A stretch of DNA of 64,000 nucleotides. It comes from Aromatoleum buckelii (GTDB lineage: Bacteria; Pseudomonadota; Gammaproteobacteria; Burkholderiales; Rhodocyclaceae). Under the pieces are notes generated by a model. It was given only the letters and a program-made list of their open reading frames with translations. It searched no databases and was not told the origin of the DNA. Location of the stretch: NCBI RefSeq assembly GCF_012910785.2, contig NZ_WTVH02000010.1, forward strand, positions 434,001 to 498,000, read 5' to 3'. The position numbers and the translations under genes were made by a program. Positions 50,175 through 59,523 of the stretch are shown here, in pieces. How positions within the stretch are numbered: the stretch's first letter is position 1; the number at the start of each line of letters is the position of its first letter.

Positions 50175-52261
50175 TGACCACCGCGACCCTGCTCGTCGAA
50201 CTCCTGACCGAAGAGCTGCCGCCGAAGGCGCTGCCGCGTCTGGGCGAGACGTTCGCCGCGCGCATCCACGAGGGGCTGAAGGCCTGCGGTCTCGTCGCGG
50301 AAGACCGGCCGTTCCGCTGGTTCGCCGCGCCCCGCCGGCTCGCGATCACGGTGCCGGGCGTGCGCGCCACTGCGCCGGCTCGCGAAGTCACCGAAAAGAT
50401 CATGCCGGTGCAGGTCGCGCTCGACGCCGAAAGCCGGCCGACGCCGGCGCTGCTGAAGAAGCTCCAGGCGAAAGGCATCGCGCCGGAAGCGGTCGCGAGC
50501 TTCGAGCGACGCGTCGACGGCAAAGCCGAAGCGCTGTTCTATACGCGCCTCGAACCGGGTGCCGCGCTCGACGACGTGCTCGCGGCGATCGTCCAGGAGG
50601 CCGTGAAGGCGCTGCCGATTCCGAAGCTGATGCGCTGGGGCGCGGGCGACGCGCAGTTCGTCCGGCCGGTGCACAAGCTCGCGATGCTGCACGGCGCGCG
50701 CGTTGTGCCGGGCCGCGTGCTCGATCTCGACGCCGGCCGCGCGACGATGGGGCACCGTTTCATGAGCCGCGGCGAGATCGAGCTTGCGACTGCAGAAGCG
50801 TACGAACCGACGCTGCTCGCCGAAGGGAAGGTGATCCCGGACTTCGCCGAACGTCGCGCCGACATCGAGCGCCAGCTCGTCGCGACCGCGCAGGCGCAGC
50901 ACGCGAGCCTCGGCGAATATGCAGACCTCCTCGACGAAGTCGCCGCACTGGTCGAGCACCCGACGGTCTACGTCGGCGAGTTCGAGGCCGAGTTCCTCGC
51001 CGTGCCGCAGGAATGCCTGATCCTGACGATGCGCGCGAACCAGAAGTACTTCCCGCTGCTCGACGCCGCCGGCCGGCTCCTGAACCGCTTTCTGATCGTT
51101 TCGAACATGCGTCTCGCCGACCCGTCGAACATCGTCGCCGGCAACCAGCGCGTCGTGCGCCCGCGCCTGTCGGATGCGCGCTTCTTCTTCGAGCAGGACC
51201 GCAAGCACACGCTCGACAGCCGCCTGCCCCGGCTGGCGCCGGTCGTCTACCACAACAAGCTCGGCAGTCAGCTCGAGCGCGTCGAACGTCTCGAACGCCT
51301 CGCCGGGCGGATCGCGAGTCGGTTGCACGGCGACGTCGCTGCCGCCTCGCGCGCGGCGCGTCTCGCCAAAGCGGATCTCGTCACCGACATGGTTGGGGAG
51401 TTTCCCGAGCTGCAGGGCATCATGGGGCGCTATTACGCGCTCAACGACGGCGAAGGCGAAGTCGTCGCCGATGCCGTTCAGTCGCACTACCAGCCGCGCT
51501 TCGCCGGCGATACGTTGCCCGCAAGCAACACCGCGTGCGCGGTCGCGCTCGCCGACAAGCTCGATGCGCTGGTCGGTTTCTTCGGCATCGGCCAGCTGCC
51601 GACCGGCGACAAGGACCCGTTCGGGCTGCGCCGCGCGGCGCTCGGCGTGCTGCGCATCCTCATCGAGACGCCGCTGCCACTCGACCTCGCGGCACTGGTC
51701 GGCGACGCGGCGGAAGGCTTCGGGCCGGGTCTGCTGACCGCCGCGGATTTCGAGTCGCAATTGCTGGACTTCATGTTCGAGCGCCTGAAGAACCTGCTGC
51801 GCGACGCGGGCCACGCCGTGGACGTCGTCGACGCAGTGCTCGCGCTGCGCCCGACGCGCATCGACCTCGTCCCGGCAAAACTCGACGCGGTGCGCGTGTT
51901 CCGCGGACTGCCGGAAGCCGAGGCGCTCGCCGCGGCGAACAAGCGGATCGTCAATATCCTGAAAAAAGCCGAGGACGAACTGTCGGAACCGGACGTCGCG
52001 CTGCTGCAGGAAGAGGCCGAGAAGGCGCTGTTCCATGCTGTCGTCGAAGTCGCGCCGTTGGTGCGGTCGCACGTCGCGAACGAGGATTACACCGATGCGC
52101 TATGCGCACTTGCCGGCCTGCGCGCAGCGGTCGACGCCTTCTTCGACGACGTCATGGTGATGGTCGAGGAGCCGCTCACGCGCCAGAGCCGCCTCGCGCT
52201 GCTGCGCCAGCTCGCAGGCCTCATGAACCAGGTCGCGGACCTGTCGCGGCTGTCTGCGTAA
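50174..52261 (+). CDS. glyS: Glycyl-tRNA synthetase beta chain
   Basis: The 695-residue tRNA-binding subunit partners GlyQ. It starts [23 protein letters not shown], has [10 protein letters not shown] and [18 protein letters not shown] in the HD-like region, and ends with a DALRP-type anticodon-binding segment. AGGAGG at 50161-50166 is 7 bases before ATG 50174, which decides the start over the GTG at 50171. Confidence 0.96.
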   Translation: MTTATLLVELLTEELPPKALPRLGETFAARIHEGLKACGLVAEDRPFRWFAAPRRLAITVPGVRATAPAREVTEKIMPVQVALDAESRPTPALLKKLQAKGIAPEAVASFERRVDGKAEALFYTRLEPGAALDDVLAAIVQEAVKALPIPKLMRWGAGDAQFVRPVHKLAMLHGARVVPGRVLDLDAGRATMGHRFMSRGEIELATAEAYEPTLLAEGKVIPDFAERRADIERQLVATAQAQHASLGEYADLLDEVAALVEHPTVYVGEFEAEFLAVPQECLILTMRANQKYFPLLDAAGRLLNRFLIVSNMRLADPSNIVAGNQRVVRPRLSDARFFFEQDRKHTLDSRLPRLAPVVYHNKLGSQLERVERLERLAGRIASRLHGDVAAASRAARLAKADLVTDMVGEFPELQGIMGRYYALNDGEGEVVADAVQSHYQPRFAGDTLPASNTACAVALADKLDALVGFFGIGQLPTGDKDPFGLRRAALGVLRILIETPLPLDLAALVGDAAEGFGPGLLTAADFESQLLDFMFERLKNLLRDAGHAVDVVDAVLALRPTRIDLVPAKLDAVRVFRGLPEAEALAAANKRIVNILKKAEDELSEPDVALLQEEAEKALFHAVVEVAPLVRSHVANEDYTDALCALAGLRAAVDAFFDDVMVMVEEPLTRQSRLALLRQLAGLMNQVADLSRLSA

Positions 52262-52276
52262 AGGCGCCCCACTGCG

Positions 52277-52810
52277 ATGAAACTGATCATCCTCGACCGC
52301 GACGGCGTCATCAACTACGACTCCGAGCAGTTCATCAAGTCGCCCGACGAGTGGAAGCCGATCCCGGGTTCGCTCGAGGCGATCGCCCGGCTCAACCAGT
52401 GGGGCTGGCGAGTCATCGTCGCGTCGAACCAGTCGGGCATCGGCCGCGGACTGTTCGGCATGGACACCCTCAACGCGATCAACGAAAAAATGGTCAGGAG
52501 CCTGGCGCAGGTCGGCGGCCGGCTCGACGCGATCTTCTTCTGCCCGCATGCGGCGAATTCCACGTGCAACTGCCGCAAACCGAAGCCCGGCCTGTTCTTG
52601 CAGATCGCCGAGCGCTTCAACGTCACGCTGGCCGGCGTGCCGTCAGTCGGCGACAGCCTGCGTGACCTGCAGGCCGGCGTGGAAGTCGGTTGCAAGCCCT
52701 ACCTCGTGCTGACAGGCAAGGGCCTCAAGACGCGCGACGATCCGGCGCTGCCGGAAGGAACACTGATCTATCCCGATCTCGCCACGGTCGTCGCCGACCT
52801 CACCGCCTGA
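52277..52810 (+). CDS. gmhB: D-glycero-beta-D-manno-heptose-1,7-bisphosphate 7-phosphatase
   Basis: The 177-residue HAD phosphatase works in ADP-heptose synthesis for LPS core. It has the nucleophile motif LDRDGVINY, SNQSGIGRGLF and the zinc-binding CPHAANSTCNCRKP. It follows glyS by 15 bp and precedes an acyltransferase, the conserved glyQ-glyS-gmhB-plsC order. Confidence 0.95.
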   Translation: MKLIILDRDGVINYDSEQFIKSPDEWKPIPGSLEAIARLNQWGWRVIVASNQSGIGRGLFGMDTLNAINEKMVRSLAQVGGRLDAIFFCPHAANSTCNCRKPKPGLFLQIAERFNVTLAGVPSVGDSLRDLQAGVEVGCKPYLVLTGKGLKTRDDPALPEGTLIYPDLATVVADLTA

Positions 52811-52818
52811 AGAAAACC

Positions 52819-53610
52819 GTGATCGTCCTGCGCTCCCTGTTGTTCGCGATCGTCCTCGCGATCGTCACCCCGCCTTACGCGATCTTCGGAATGCTGACGT
52901 TTCCGCTTCCGCCGCATGTGCGCCATCGCATCATCACCTCGTGGGCGCCGCTCGTGATGTGGTTCGTGCGGCATCTGCTCGGCATCCGCTACCGCGTGCT
53001 CGGGCGCGACAACATTCCTGCTCGACCGTCGGTAATCTTGGCGAAGCACCAGTCGGCGTGGGAAACGATGGCGCTGCAGGTGATCTTCCCGCCGCTGTGT
53101 TTCGTGCTCAAGCGCGAGTTGCTGAAAGTGCCGTTCTTCGGCTGGGGGCTCGCGCAGATTCCGGGAATCGCGATCGACCGGGCGGCTGGCAAGGACGCGC
53201 TGACGCAAGTCGTCGAGCAGGGGCGGGCGCGCCTGGCAGAAGGCTTCTGGGTCGTCGTATTCCCCGAGGGGACGCGGGTCGCGCCAGGCACGACGCGGCG
53301 CTACAAGCCGGGCGGGGCGTGGCTCGCGCAGAAAGCGGGCGTGCCGGTGGTGCCGGTGGCCCACAACGCCGGCGAGTTCTGGCGGCGCAACGCATTCCTG
53401 AAATATCCCGGCGAGATCATCGTCAGCATCGGGCCGGCGATCGGACCCGAAGGGCTCGACGCGAACGAAGTCAACGCCCGGGCCCAGCTTTGGATCGAGG
53501 CGGAGATGCATCGCCTGTTCGCGCATCACTACACGTCCGGCGCAAAACGCGGCGGCGAGCCGGGCAGCGGCGTCGTCGCGGCAGCACCGCCGGGCTCGGG
53601 CGAGAGCTGA
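52819..53610 (+). CDS. plsC: 1-acyl-sn-glycerol-3-phosphate acyltransferase-like
   Basis: The 263-residue membrane-associated acyltransferase would form phosphatidic acid. Motif I is HQSAWETM (Glu in place of the usual Asp of HX4D, common in this subgroup), motif III is FPEGTR, with an N-terminal membrane helix. The GTG at 52819 is chosen: the longer frame runs inside gmhB and no ATG lies between. An acyltransferase with different specificity is possible. Confidence 0.88.
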   Translation: MIVLRSLLFAIVLAIVTPPYAIFGMLTFPLPPHVRHRIITSWAPLVMWFVRHLLGIRYRVLGRDNIPARPSVILAKHQSAWETMALQVIFPPLCFVLKRELLKVPFFGWGLAQIPGIAIDRAAGKDALTQVVEQGRARLAEGFWVVVFPEGTRVAPGTTRRYKPGGAWLAQKAGVPVVPVAHNAGEFWRRNAFLKYPGEIIVSIGPAIGPEGLDANEVNARAQLWIEAEMHRLFAHHYTSGAKRGGEPGSGVVAAAPPGSGES

Positions 53611-53750
53611 GCGCTCTTCCTCCAGCGTCCGCTTCGACACGTCCTATCCGCTCTCCCGACAGCCGTCAGTCGGGCACGAATTCCGTCCGGCAGCCTGCCC
53701 ATTGTCAGGCCCGGTCGCAACGATCTCATTGAATCAACTCGGGAGGCAGC

Positions 53751-54980
53751 ATGGCATCCGCGCTCGGCCCTGAAGAAGCACGCAACTACATGCACAAGCT
53801 GCTGAAGGCGATGCACCAGATGGGAGGTTCGGACCTTTTCATCTCGGCCGATTTCCCGCCGAGCATCAAGTCGCACGGCGGCATGAAACCGCTGAGTCAG
53901 CAGCGGCTCGCGGCCGAAGTGACCCGGTCGCTCGCGCTGAGCCTGATGAACGAGCGCCAGCGGCGCGAATTCGAGGCTGAGATGGAGTGCAATTTCGCCA
54001 TCTCGCTGCCCGACGTGTGCCGCTTCCGCGTCAACGTGTTCATCCAGCAACAGCAGGTCGGCATGGTGATCCGGACGATCGCGTCGGAAATTCCGAATCT
54101 CGACAAGCTCGGCCTGCCCGCCGTGCTCAAGGACGTCATCATGACGAAGCGCGGTCTGGTGCTGGTCGTGGGCGGTACGGGATCGGGCAAGTCGACGACG
54201 CTGGCGGCGATGATCGACCACCGCAACACGAATTCGGCCGGCCACATCATCACGGTCGAGGATCCGGTCGAGTACGTGCACAAGAACAAGGGCTGCCTCA
54301 TCACGCACCGCGAAGTCGGCGTCGATACGCATTCGTGGGAGCACGCGCTGAAGAACACGCTGCGCCAGGCGCCGGACGTGATCCTGATCGGCGAGATCCG
54401 CGACCGCGAGACGATGGAGCATGCCATCGCCTTTGCCGAAACCGGGCACCTGTGTCTCGGGACGCTACACGCGAACAACTCGAATCAGACGCTCGACCGG
54501 ATCATCAACTTCTTCCCTGAAGAGCGCCGGAATCAGCTCCTGATGGACCTTTCGTCGAACCTGCGGGCGATCGTCTCGCAGCGTCTCGTCCGGACCGAGG
54601 ACGGCACCGGGCGCAAGGCGGCGATCGAAATCCTGCTGAACACGCCGACGATCGCCGAAATGATCTTCAAGGGGCAGTTTCATTCGATCAAGGAGATCAT
54701 GGCGAAGTCGCGCGAACTGGGGATGTGCACGTTCGATCAGGCACTGTTCGCGCTGTATGACGCGCACCACATCAGTTACGAAGAGGCGATCCGGAATGCC
54801 GACTCGGCAAACGAGCTGCGCCTGCAGATCAAGCTGAAGGCCGGCCGCGGGCAGCCACCGTCGGGTGTTGGGAGCGAATTCAGCCTGTCGATCGAGGAAT
54901 CCGGGGAGGAAGATTCCGACGAGGCGGAAAAAGCGGACCTGCCGCCCGCGTCCGGCGCCTCGGCGGCACACACGGCCTGA
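53751..54980 (+). CDS. pilU: Type IV pilus retraction ATPase PilU
   Basis: The 409-residue PilT-family ATPase has Walker A GGTGSGKSTTLAAM (about 141-154), ASP-type IITVEDPVEYVH, Walker B ILIGEIRDRETM and a His box LGTLHANNSNQTLDRI. ATG 53751 has GGGAGG upstream. It matches PilU rather than PilT in its N-terminus (MHKLLKAMHQMGGSDLF) and carries an acidic, low-complexity tail (about 375-409). No pilT is adjacent in this window. Confidence 0.93.
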   Translation: MASALGPEEARNYMHKLLKAMHQMGGSDLFISADFPPSIKSHGGMKPLSQQRLAAEVTRSLALSLMNERQRREFEAEMECNFAISLPDVCRFRVNVFIQQQQVGMVIRTIASEIPNLDKLGLPAVLKDVIMTKRGLVLVVGGTGSGKSTTLAAMIDHRNTNSAGHIITVEDPVEYVHKNKGCLITHREVGVDTHSWEHALKNTLRQAPDVILIGEIRDRETMEHAIAFAETGHLCLGTLHANNSNQTLDRIINFFPEERRNQLLMDLSSNLRAIVSQRLVRTEDGTGRKAAIEILLNTPTIAEMIFKGQFHSIKEIMAKSRELGMCTFDQALFALYDAHHISYEEAIRNADSANELRLQIKLKAGRGQPPSGVGSEFSLSIEESGEEDSDEAEKADLPPASGASAAHTA

Positions 54981-55030
54981 TTCGAAACGGGGCCGATCCG
55001 GATTTCGGACGCGGCCTGCCGCTGAAATGA

Positions 55031-55056
55031 AAAAAGCCCCGCGAGCGGGGCTTTTT
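55031..55056. terminator. Bidirectional terminator between pilU and the phasin gene
   Basis: GCCCCG (55036-55041) pairs with CGGGGC (55046-55051), extended by five A upstream and five T downstream, so it works on both strands for the convergent genes. Confidence 0.92.
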
Positions 55057-55079
55057 GATTCGGTGTGAGCCGAAGCGTA

Positions 55080-55646
55080 TCAGGCGGCCTTGGCCTTTTG
55101 CACGCCAGCCTTCGCGGAGGCGCCGACGGCCTTGACCGTGGCGTTGGTCGCGGCAGCCACGTTGGCTTCGGCGATCTCGGCAACTTGCTTCGCAGCCTTG
55201 CTGACGCTGTCGTACGCGCTGTTTGCGGCGGCGATCGCCGACTTGACGGCGGCAACGGCAACGTCGGAACCGGCCGGAGCGGACTTGACAGCCTTGTCGA
55301 GCGCCGACGACAGGTTCTTGTTCAGTTCGGCGATCTGGGTTTCGACCAGCTTCGAGATTTCTTCCTGGCCCTGCGACGCGATCTCGTAGACGCTGCGGTT
55401 GTAGGCGACGGCCTTCTCGACCAGCGGTTGGGCCAGGGCGGCCTGAAGGCTTGCCAGCTCCTGCACGTCCTTCGCGCCGAGCAGGGCCTTCGAGTTGGCG
55501 ATGCTGTCTTCGAGGATCGAGCGGGCGGTGTTCAGGTTAAGGGCGGCAAAGCGCTCGGCGCTGGCGAAAACGTTGTTGGCCAGGGTCAGCAGGGTTTCGA
55601 CGTTGGCTTTATTGGTCGCTGCAAACTGCTCGGGGGTAGCAAACAT
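55080..55646 (-). CDS. phaP: Phasin (polyhydroxyalkanoate granule protein)
   Basis: The 188-residue helical protein coats PHA storage granules. It begins MFATPEQFAATNKANVETLLTLAN, the classic betaproteobacterial phasin start, and ends with an Ala/Lys-rich tail (AKAGVQKAKAA) as in PhaP. The ATG at 55646 has AGGAG 8 bases upstream; longer frames lack support. A near-consensus promoter lies 85-110 bp upstream, matching the very high expression known for phasins. Confidence 0.93.
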   Translation of the reverse strand: MFATPEQFAATNKANVETLLTLANNVFASAERFAALNLNTARSILEDSIANSKALLGAKDVQELASLQAALAQPLVEKAVAYNRSVYEIASQGQEEISKLVETQIAELNKNLSSALDKAVKSAPAGSDVAVAAVKSAIAAANSAYDSVSKAAKQVAEIAEANVAAATNATVKAVGASAKAGVQKAKAA

Positions 55647-55728
55647 TTCTTCATCTCCTGATGGTGGTGCTTCAATGATTTGCTCCGCAACTCTTTCGGC
55701 CTGCTTGGTGCGTCGCAACATGGTCCGG

Positions 55729-55756
55729 ATTATAGAGGCGGCAAGGCCCTTGTCAA
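55729..55756 (-). promoter_or_regulatory. Consensus sigma-70 promoter of the phasin gene
   Basis: On the minus strand TTGACA (55751-55756) and TATAAT (55729-55734) are both perfect hexamers with a 16-base spacer. The predicted start near 55722 gives a leader of about 75 bases. Confidence 0.88.
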
Positions 55757-55765
55757 GCGTTTTTT

Positions 55766-55780
55766 TTGTGCGCTGCACAA
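55766..55780. promoter_or_regulatory. Dyad just upstream of the phasin promoter
   Basis: TTGTGC (55766-55771) and GCACAA (55775-55780) are a perfect inverted repeat with a 3-base centre, 10 bp upstream of the -35. It could bind a regulator of storage genes such as PhaR. A run of eight T lies beside it. Confidence 0.45.
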
Positions 55781-55902
55781 TACCCAAGGAATACCCGCCA
55801 ATGCTGTCCGGACCAAGCGCGAAAAGCCCAGCAAGACACGGTTTTTCGGCGATGTTTCGAGCTCTATGCGAGGATCTTTTTAACGGTAAACAGGTATGAA
55901 AA

Positions 55903-55936
55903 TTACCGTGATGCTGCAATTGCAACATCACGGTAA
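55903..55936. repeat. 34-bp near-perfect palindrome
   Basis: TTACCGTGATG (55903-55913) pairs with CATCACGGTAA (55926-55936). After one mismatch TGCAA and TTGCA continue the stem to the centre. Read on the minus strand, TTTT follows the stem, so it may be the terminator of the hydratase gene, though an operator role is possible. Confidence 0.7.
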
Positions 55937-55998
55937 AAATGACTGAGGAATGATGAAGGTTTGGTGCGCCGCCGCCGGGATGCGGCGGTGCGTCAACG

Positions 55999-56775
55999 TC
56001 AGCGGTGCTTGAACTCGGGCTTGCGCTTCTCGACGAAGGCAGCCATCCCTTCCTTCTGGTCGTCGAGGCCGAACGCGGCATGGAAAACGCGGCGCTCGAA
56101 CAGGAGGCCTTCGTTCAGGCTTCCTTCGAAGGCGCGATTGACGGATTCCTTGATCATCATCACGACCGGCAGCGAGAAGTTGGCGACTTCGGTGGCCACC
56201 GCAAGCGCTTCGTCGAGCAGTTTGTCGGCCGGCACCACACGGGCAACGAGTCCCGCCCGTTCCGCCTCCTCGGCCCCCATCAGCCGTGCAGTGAGACACA
56301 TGTCCATCGTTTTCGCCTTGCCGATCGCCCGCGGTAGGCGCTGCGTACCGCCCGAGCCGGGCAGGATGCCGAGCTTGATTTCGGGCTGGCCGAACTTGGC
56401 GTTGTCGGCAGCGATGATCATGTCGCACATCATCGCCAGTTCGCACCCGCCGCCGAGCGCGAAGCCGGCGACCGCTGCGATGACCGGCTTGCGGCAGGTC
56501 TTGACGCGTTCCCAATTGCGCGTGATGTAGTCGCCCTTGTAGGCGTCCATATGCGAAAAGTTCGCCATTGCGCCGATATCGGCGCCCGCGGCGAAAGCTT
56601 TCTCGCTACCGGTGATGACGATGGCGCCGATTCCCTCGTCGGCCTCGAAGTGGTCGAGCGCCTCCCACATTTCATCTACGACCTGATCGTTGAGCGCGTT
56701 CATCGCCTTCGGGCGATTAAGGGTGATCAGGCCGACCCGGCCACGCGTTTCAACGAGGATGTTCTGGAAACTCAT
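55999..56775 (-). CDS. Enoyl-CoA hydratase (crotonase family)
   Basis: The 258-residue enzyme hydrates trans-2-enoyl-CoA. Both catalytic Glu residues are present ([11 protein letters not shown] and FGQPEIKLG), with the oxyanion-hole AAGADIGAM segment and [10 protein letters not shown]. The start at 56775 is preferred because AGGAG lies 9 bases upstream; the ATG at 56784 would touch it. The sequence is close to short-chain crotonases of beta-oxidation or PHA metabolism. The neighbouring phasin gene makes a (R)-hydroxyacyl/PHA link tempting but unproven, since this family makes the (S)-isomer. Confidence 0.92.
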   Translation of the reverse strand: MSFQNILVETRGRVGLITLNRPKAMNALNDQVVDEMWEALDHFEADEGIGAIVITGSEKAFAAGADIGAMANFSHMDAYKGDYITRNWERVKTCRKPVIAAVAGFALGGGCELAMMCDMIIAADNAKFGQPEIKLGILPGSGGTQRLPRAIGKAKTMDMCLTARLMGAEEAERAGLVARVVPADKLLDEALAVATEVANFSLPVVMMIKESVNRAFEGSLNEGLLFERRVFHAAFGLDDQKEGMAAFVEKRKPEFKHR

Positions 56776-56810
56776 GCGTCTCATCTCCTGGTGATTGAGG
56801 CTTTGCTGGG

Positions 56811-56860
56811 GGTGTTATTGGGGTGTTATTGGGGTGTTATGGGGATGTTATTGGGGTTTT
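56811..56860. repeat. Short tandem repeat at the lptA stop
   Basis: Four units of GGTGTTATTGG, the third and fourth slightly altered (10 and 12 bases), run from the gap after lptA into its stop codon at 56848-56850. Slippage here could change the length of the lptA-hydratase spacer. Confidence 0.8.
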
Positions 56861-57420
56861 TGCGGCGCTTCGCTGCCCGGTTCCGCGGCCGAGCCTTTCG
56901 GCTGGATGACGGCCCGCACGCGTGAGTCGCCGGCCGTTGCCGAACTCGTGCCGGGCTGGTTCGTGACGACGTATTTCTCGCTCAGGGCATCGTATTCGAT
57001 GTAATGCCCGCGTACTTCGTCGCCGCCGGATTCGACGCGCGCCTGATTGAAAAGGCGCGCCCGCTCCGCCCGGCTGTCATATTCGATCCGTTCGGCCTCG
57101 CCTTCGACGAATTCGTTGCTGCCTTCGCGTTTCTGGCGGAACGTCGCGGGCCGTTTGTCGCTGCCGGTGGCCACTCCCGTCTGGAAACCGTCCGGGCCCT
57201 GCGTCACGACGAGCCGATCGCCCTTGATGACGAGAGAGCCCTGTGTGAGGACGACATTGCCTTCGAAGACGTGCACCTTGTTGCGGTCATCGACAGTCAG
57301 GCGGTTCGCCTCGATGTTGACCGGTTTTTCGCGGTCGGCAAGTTCCGCGAGCGCCGGCAGCGGCTGCAGTGCGGCAACGAGCCCGAGCGCGAGGAAGGCG
57401 AGTGCAAGGACATGCTTCAT
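56848..57420 (-). CDS. lptA: LPS transport periplasmic protein LptA
   Basis: The 190-residue periplasmic bridge protein carries LPS between LptC and LptD. It has a signal peptide (ending LPALA), then the OstA-like beta-jellyroll with DREKPVNIEANRLTVDDRN and FEGNVVLTQGSLVIKGDRLVV. It overlaps lptC by four bases. The usual downstream partner lptB is not next to it. Confidence 0.95.
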   Translation of the reverse strand: MKHVLALAFLALGLVAALQPLPALAELADREKPVNIEANRLTVDDRNKVHVFEGNVVLTQGSLVIKGDRLVVTQGPDGFQTGVATGSDKRPATFRQKREGSNEFVEGEAERIEYDSRAERARLFNQARVESGGDEVRGHYIEYDALSEKYVVTNQPGTSSATAGDSRVRAVIQPKGSAAEPGSEAPQKPQ

Positions 57421-57998
57421 GGTTGGGTCCGCGAGGTGCGTGGCATGAGAACGGTGACCCCGTCGAGCAGGTCGAGGGTGCCGAAGATATTGTCCGACTT
57501 GAGCCCGCCGGCGTGCGCAGTCGTCTTGCCCTGCGTGAGGATGACGGGGTCGCTGGTTTCGGCGCGCTCGTCGTCGGGCCAGACTTTCAGGGTCTCGGAA
57601 GCGAAGCTCATCGCCGGACTGCCGGCGGCGGCCGCGCGATGTACGCGCACGTCACCGCTCAGGAGCACTTCGCTTCCGCCTTCGTGAATTTCGCCGGACT
57701 GTGCCGTGATGCGCAACTCACGGCCTTCTGAGTCGTAGCGCAGTCGTGGACGGTCGAGCGCGGTGATGCCGGACAGGGGGTAGTTCGTGATCCGGTCGGC
57801 GAGCAGTTCGTAGCGTTGCTGCCCGTCGGCGCCGAAGCTGACCAGCCGGGTCTGCTCGGCGATGAAGTCCGGAGCGCGTCGCTGTTCGGTGCGGGCTGCG
57901 CCGTCCTCGTCGCGCGTGACCCGCTCGAGCCACAGAGTGGCGCCGGCCAGCACGACGAGCGCGACGACCGGATAGAGTTGCAGGATCGACGGGCGCAT
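57417..57998 (-). CDS. lptC: LPS export protein LptC
   Basis: The 193-residue bitopic inner-membrane protein has an N-terminal anchor (LYPVVALVVLAGATLWL) and a periplasmic jellyroll (RYELLADRITNYPLSG; REHELRITAQSGEI-like region; SDNIFGTLDLLDGVTV). It links the LptBFG transporter to LptA and sits between kdsC and lptA in the conserved order. Confidence 0.93.
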   Translation of the reverse strand: MRPSILQLYPVVALVVLAGATLWLERVTRDEDGAARTEQRRAPDFIAEQTRLVSFGADGQQRYELLADRITNYPLSGITALDRPRLRYDSEGRELRITAQSGEIHEGGSEVLLSGDVRVHRAAAAGSPAMSFASETLKVWPDDERAETSDPVILTQGKTTAHAGGLKSDNIFGTLDLLDGVTVLMPRTSRTQP

Positions 57999-58006
57999 CG
58001 CCGGCT

Positions 58007-58528
58007 TCAGACGAGATAGGCCGAGAGCATCGCTTCGAGCCTGCCCTGTGCGGCCAGCAGGTAGTCACACACTTCGCGCACCGCCCCGCGCCCGCCCGGC
58101 TTGCTTGCGACGTAGCCGACATGCCGCCGGACGAATTCGTGGCCGTCGGACGGGGTCGCCGAAAATCCGCATGCGCGCAGGATCGGCAGGTCGACGACGT
58201 CGTCGCCCATGTAGCCGGCTTCGCTGGCGGGGAGGCTCCGGCGTGCAAGCAGCGCCTCGAGACAGGCGCGCTTGTCTTCTACCCCCATGTGCAGCTCGCG
58301 AATGCCGAGATTCGCCGCCCGCAGTTCGAGTGCGCGAGAGCTGCGCCCGCTGATGATCGCGACTTCGACGCCGGCGCTCTGCAGCATCTTCAGGCCATGT
58401 CCGTCGAGGCTGGAGAAGACTTTCAGCTCCTCGCCATTGGGCGTGAAATACAGGCTCCCGTCCGTCATCACGCCGTCGACGTCGAAGCCCATCAGGCGGA
58501 TGCGCGAGGCGTTTTCGCGGGCCGGCAT
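58007..58528 (-). CDS. kdsC: 3-deoxy-D-manno-octulosonate 8-phosphate phosphatase
   Basis: The 173-residue HAD-type enzyme releases Kdo from Kdo 8-phosphate. It has the nucleophile motif GFDVDGVMTDG, ISGRSSRALELRA and GYMGDDVVDLPIL. The start codon overlaps the kdsD stop (TGATG-like), so the two are coupled. Confidence 0.96.
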   Translation of the reverse strand: MPARENASRIRLMGFDVDGVMTDGSLYFTPNGEELKVFSSLDGHGLKMLQSAGVEVAIISGRSSRALELRAANLGIRELHMGVEDKRACLEALLARRSLPASEAGYMGDDVVDLPILRACGFSATPSDGHEFVRRHVGYVASKPGGRGAVREVCDYLLAAQGRLEAMLSAYLV

Positions 58529-59523
58529 CAGATCACCTTCGCGAGCATCAGGTCGTGGGTCGTCAGCGCGCCCGCGAGCGTGCCATCGGCGCCGACGACG
58601 AGCAGCTGGCTGATGCGCAGCCGTTCCATGATTTCCGCTGCTTCGACGGCGAGCGCGTCCGGATTGATGCTACGCGGCGCGCGCGTCATGACTTCGGCAA
58701 GCGCCGCAGTACGTGCGTCGCAGCCGCGCTCGAGCGCCCGGCGCAGGTCGCCGTCGGTGAAGATGCCGATCGGCGCGCCGCGGGCGTCGACGACCGCCGT
58801 CATGCCCATGCCGCCGCGCGTCATTTCGAGCAGGGCAGAGGTCATCGGGACGGTTTCCGCGACCTGCGGAACGCGGTCCGCACCGCGCATCACGTCGCTG
58901 ACATGCGTGAGAAGGCGCCTGCCGAGGCTGCCGCCCGGATGGGAGCGGGCAAAATCGTCGGCACCGAAGCCGCGCGCATCGAGCAGCGCGACTGCCAGCG
59001 CGTCGCCGAGCGCGAGCGCCGCAGTGGTGCTGGCGGTCGGCGCGAGGTTCAGCGGACAGGCTTCCTCGCTGACCGCGGCGTCGAGATGGACGTCGGCTTC
59101 GCGCGCGAGCGGCGAATCCGGTTTGCCGGTCATCGAGATCAGCTTCGCGCCCTGACGCTTGACGAGCGGCACGATCGTCAGCAACTCCTCGCTGGCGCCG
59201 GAGTTCGATAGCGCGATGACGACGTCTTCGGCGGTGATCATGCCGAGGTCGCCGTGCGCGGCTTCCGCCGCATGCACGAAATAGGCGGGGGTGCCGGTGC
59301 TCGCGAGCGTCGCGGCGAGCTTGCGCGCGATGTGGCCGGATTTACCGATCCCCGTGACGATGACGCGGCCGTGGCGCTGCAGGATCAGCTGCACGGCGCG
59401 CTCGAAATCGGCGCCGAGACGTTCGGCCAGCGCCGCGACGGCGGCGGCTTCGATGTGCAGCACGCGGCGGGCGAGGGCGACGCAGCGGGTTTCATCGGGG
59501 AGAGCGGGCGGGACTGGGTTCAT
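58528..59523 (-). CDS. kdsD: D-arabinose 5-phosphate isomerase
   Basis: The 331-residue enzyme makes arabinose 5-phosphate for Kdo synthesis. It has an SIS domain (VTGIGKSGHIARKLAATLASTGTPAYFVHAAEAAHGDLG) and two C-terminal CBS domains. The ATG at 59523 gives the standard length; the longer frame upstream has no similarity. It heads kdsD-kdsC-lptC-lptA and is divergent from the antiporter. Confidence 0.96.
   Translation of the reverse strand: MNPVPPALPDETRCVALARRVLHIEAAAVAALAERLGADFERAVQLILQRHGRVIVTGIGKSGHIARKLAATLASTGTPAYFVHAAEAAHGDLGMITAEDVVIALSNSGASEELLTIVPLVKRQGAKLISMTGKPDSPLAREADVHLDAAVSEEACPLNLAPTASTTAALALGDALAVALLDARGFGADDFARSHPGGSLGRRLLTHVSDVMRGADRVPQVAETVPMTSALLEMTRGGMGMTAVVDARGAPIGIFTDGDLRRALERGCDARTAALAEVMTRAPRSINPDALAVEAAEIMERLRISQLLVVGADGTLAGALTTHDLMLAKVI

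Larger units (their letters stand above)
55647..55998. other. Non-coding region between phasin and enoyl-CoA hydratase genes
   Basis: These 352 bases hold no gene I can support. They contain the phasin leader, its promoter, a TTGTGC/GCACAA dyad and the 34-bp near-perfect palindrome at 55903-55936. Confidence 0.7.
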
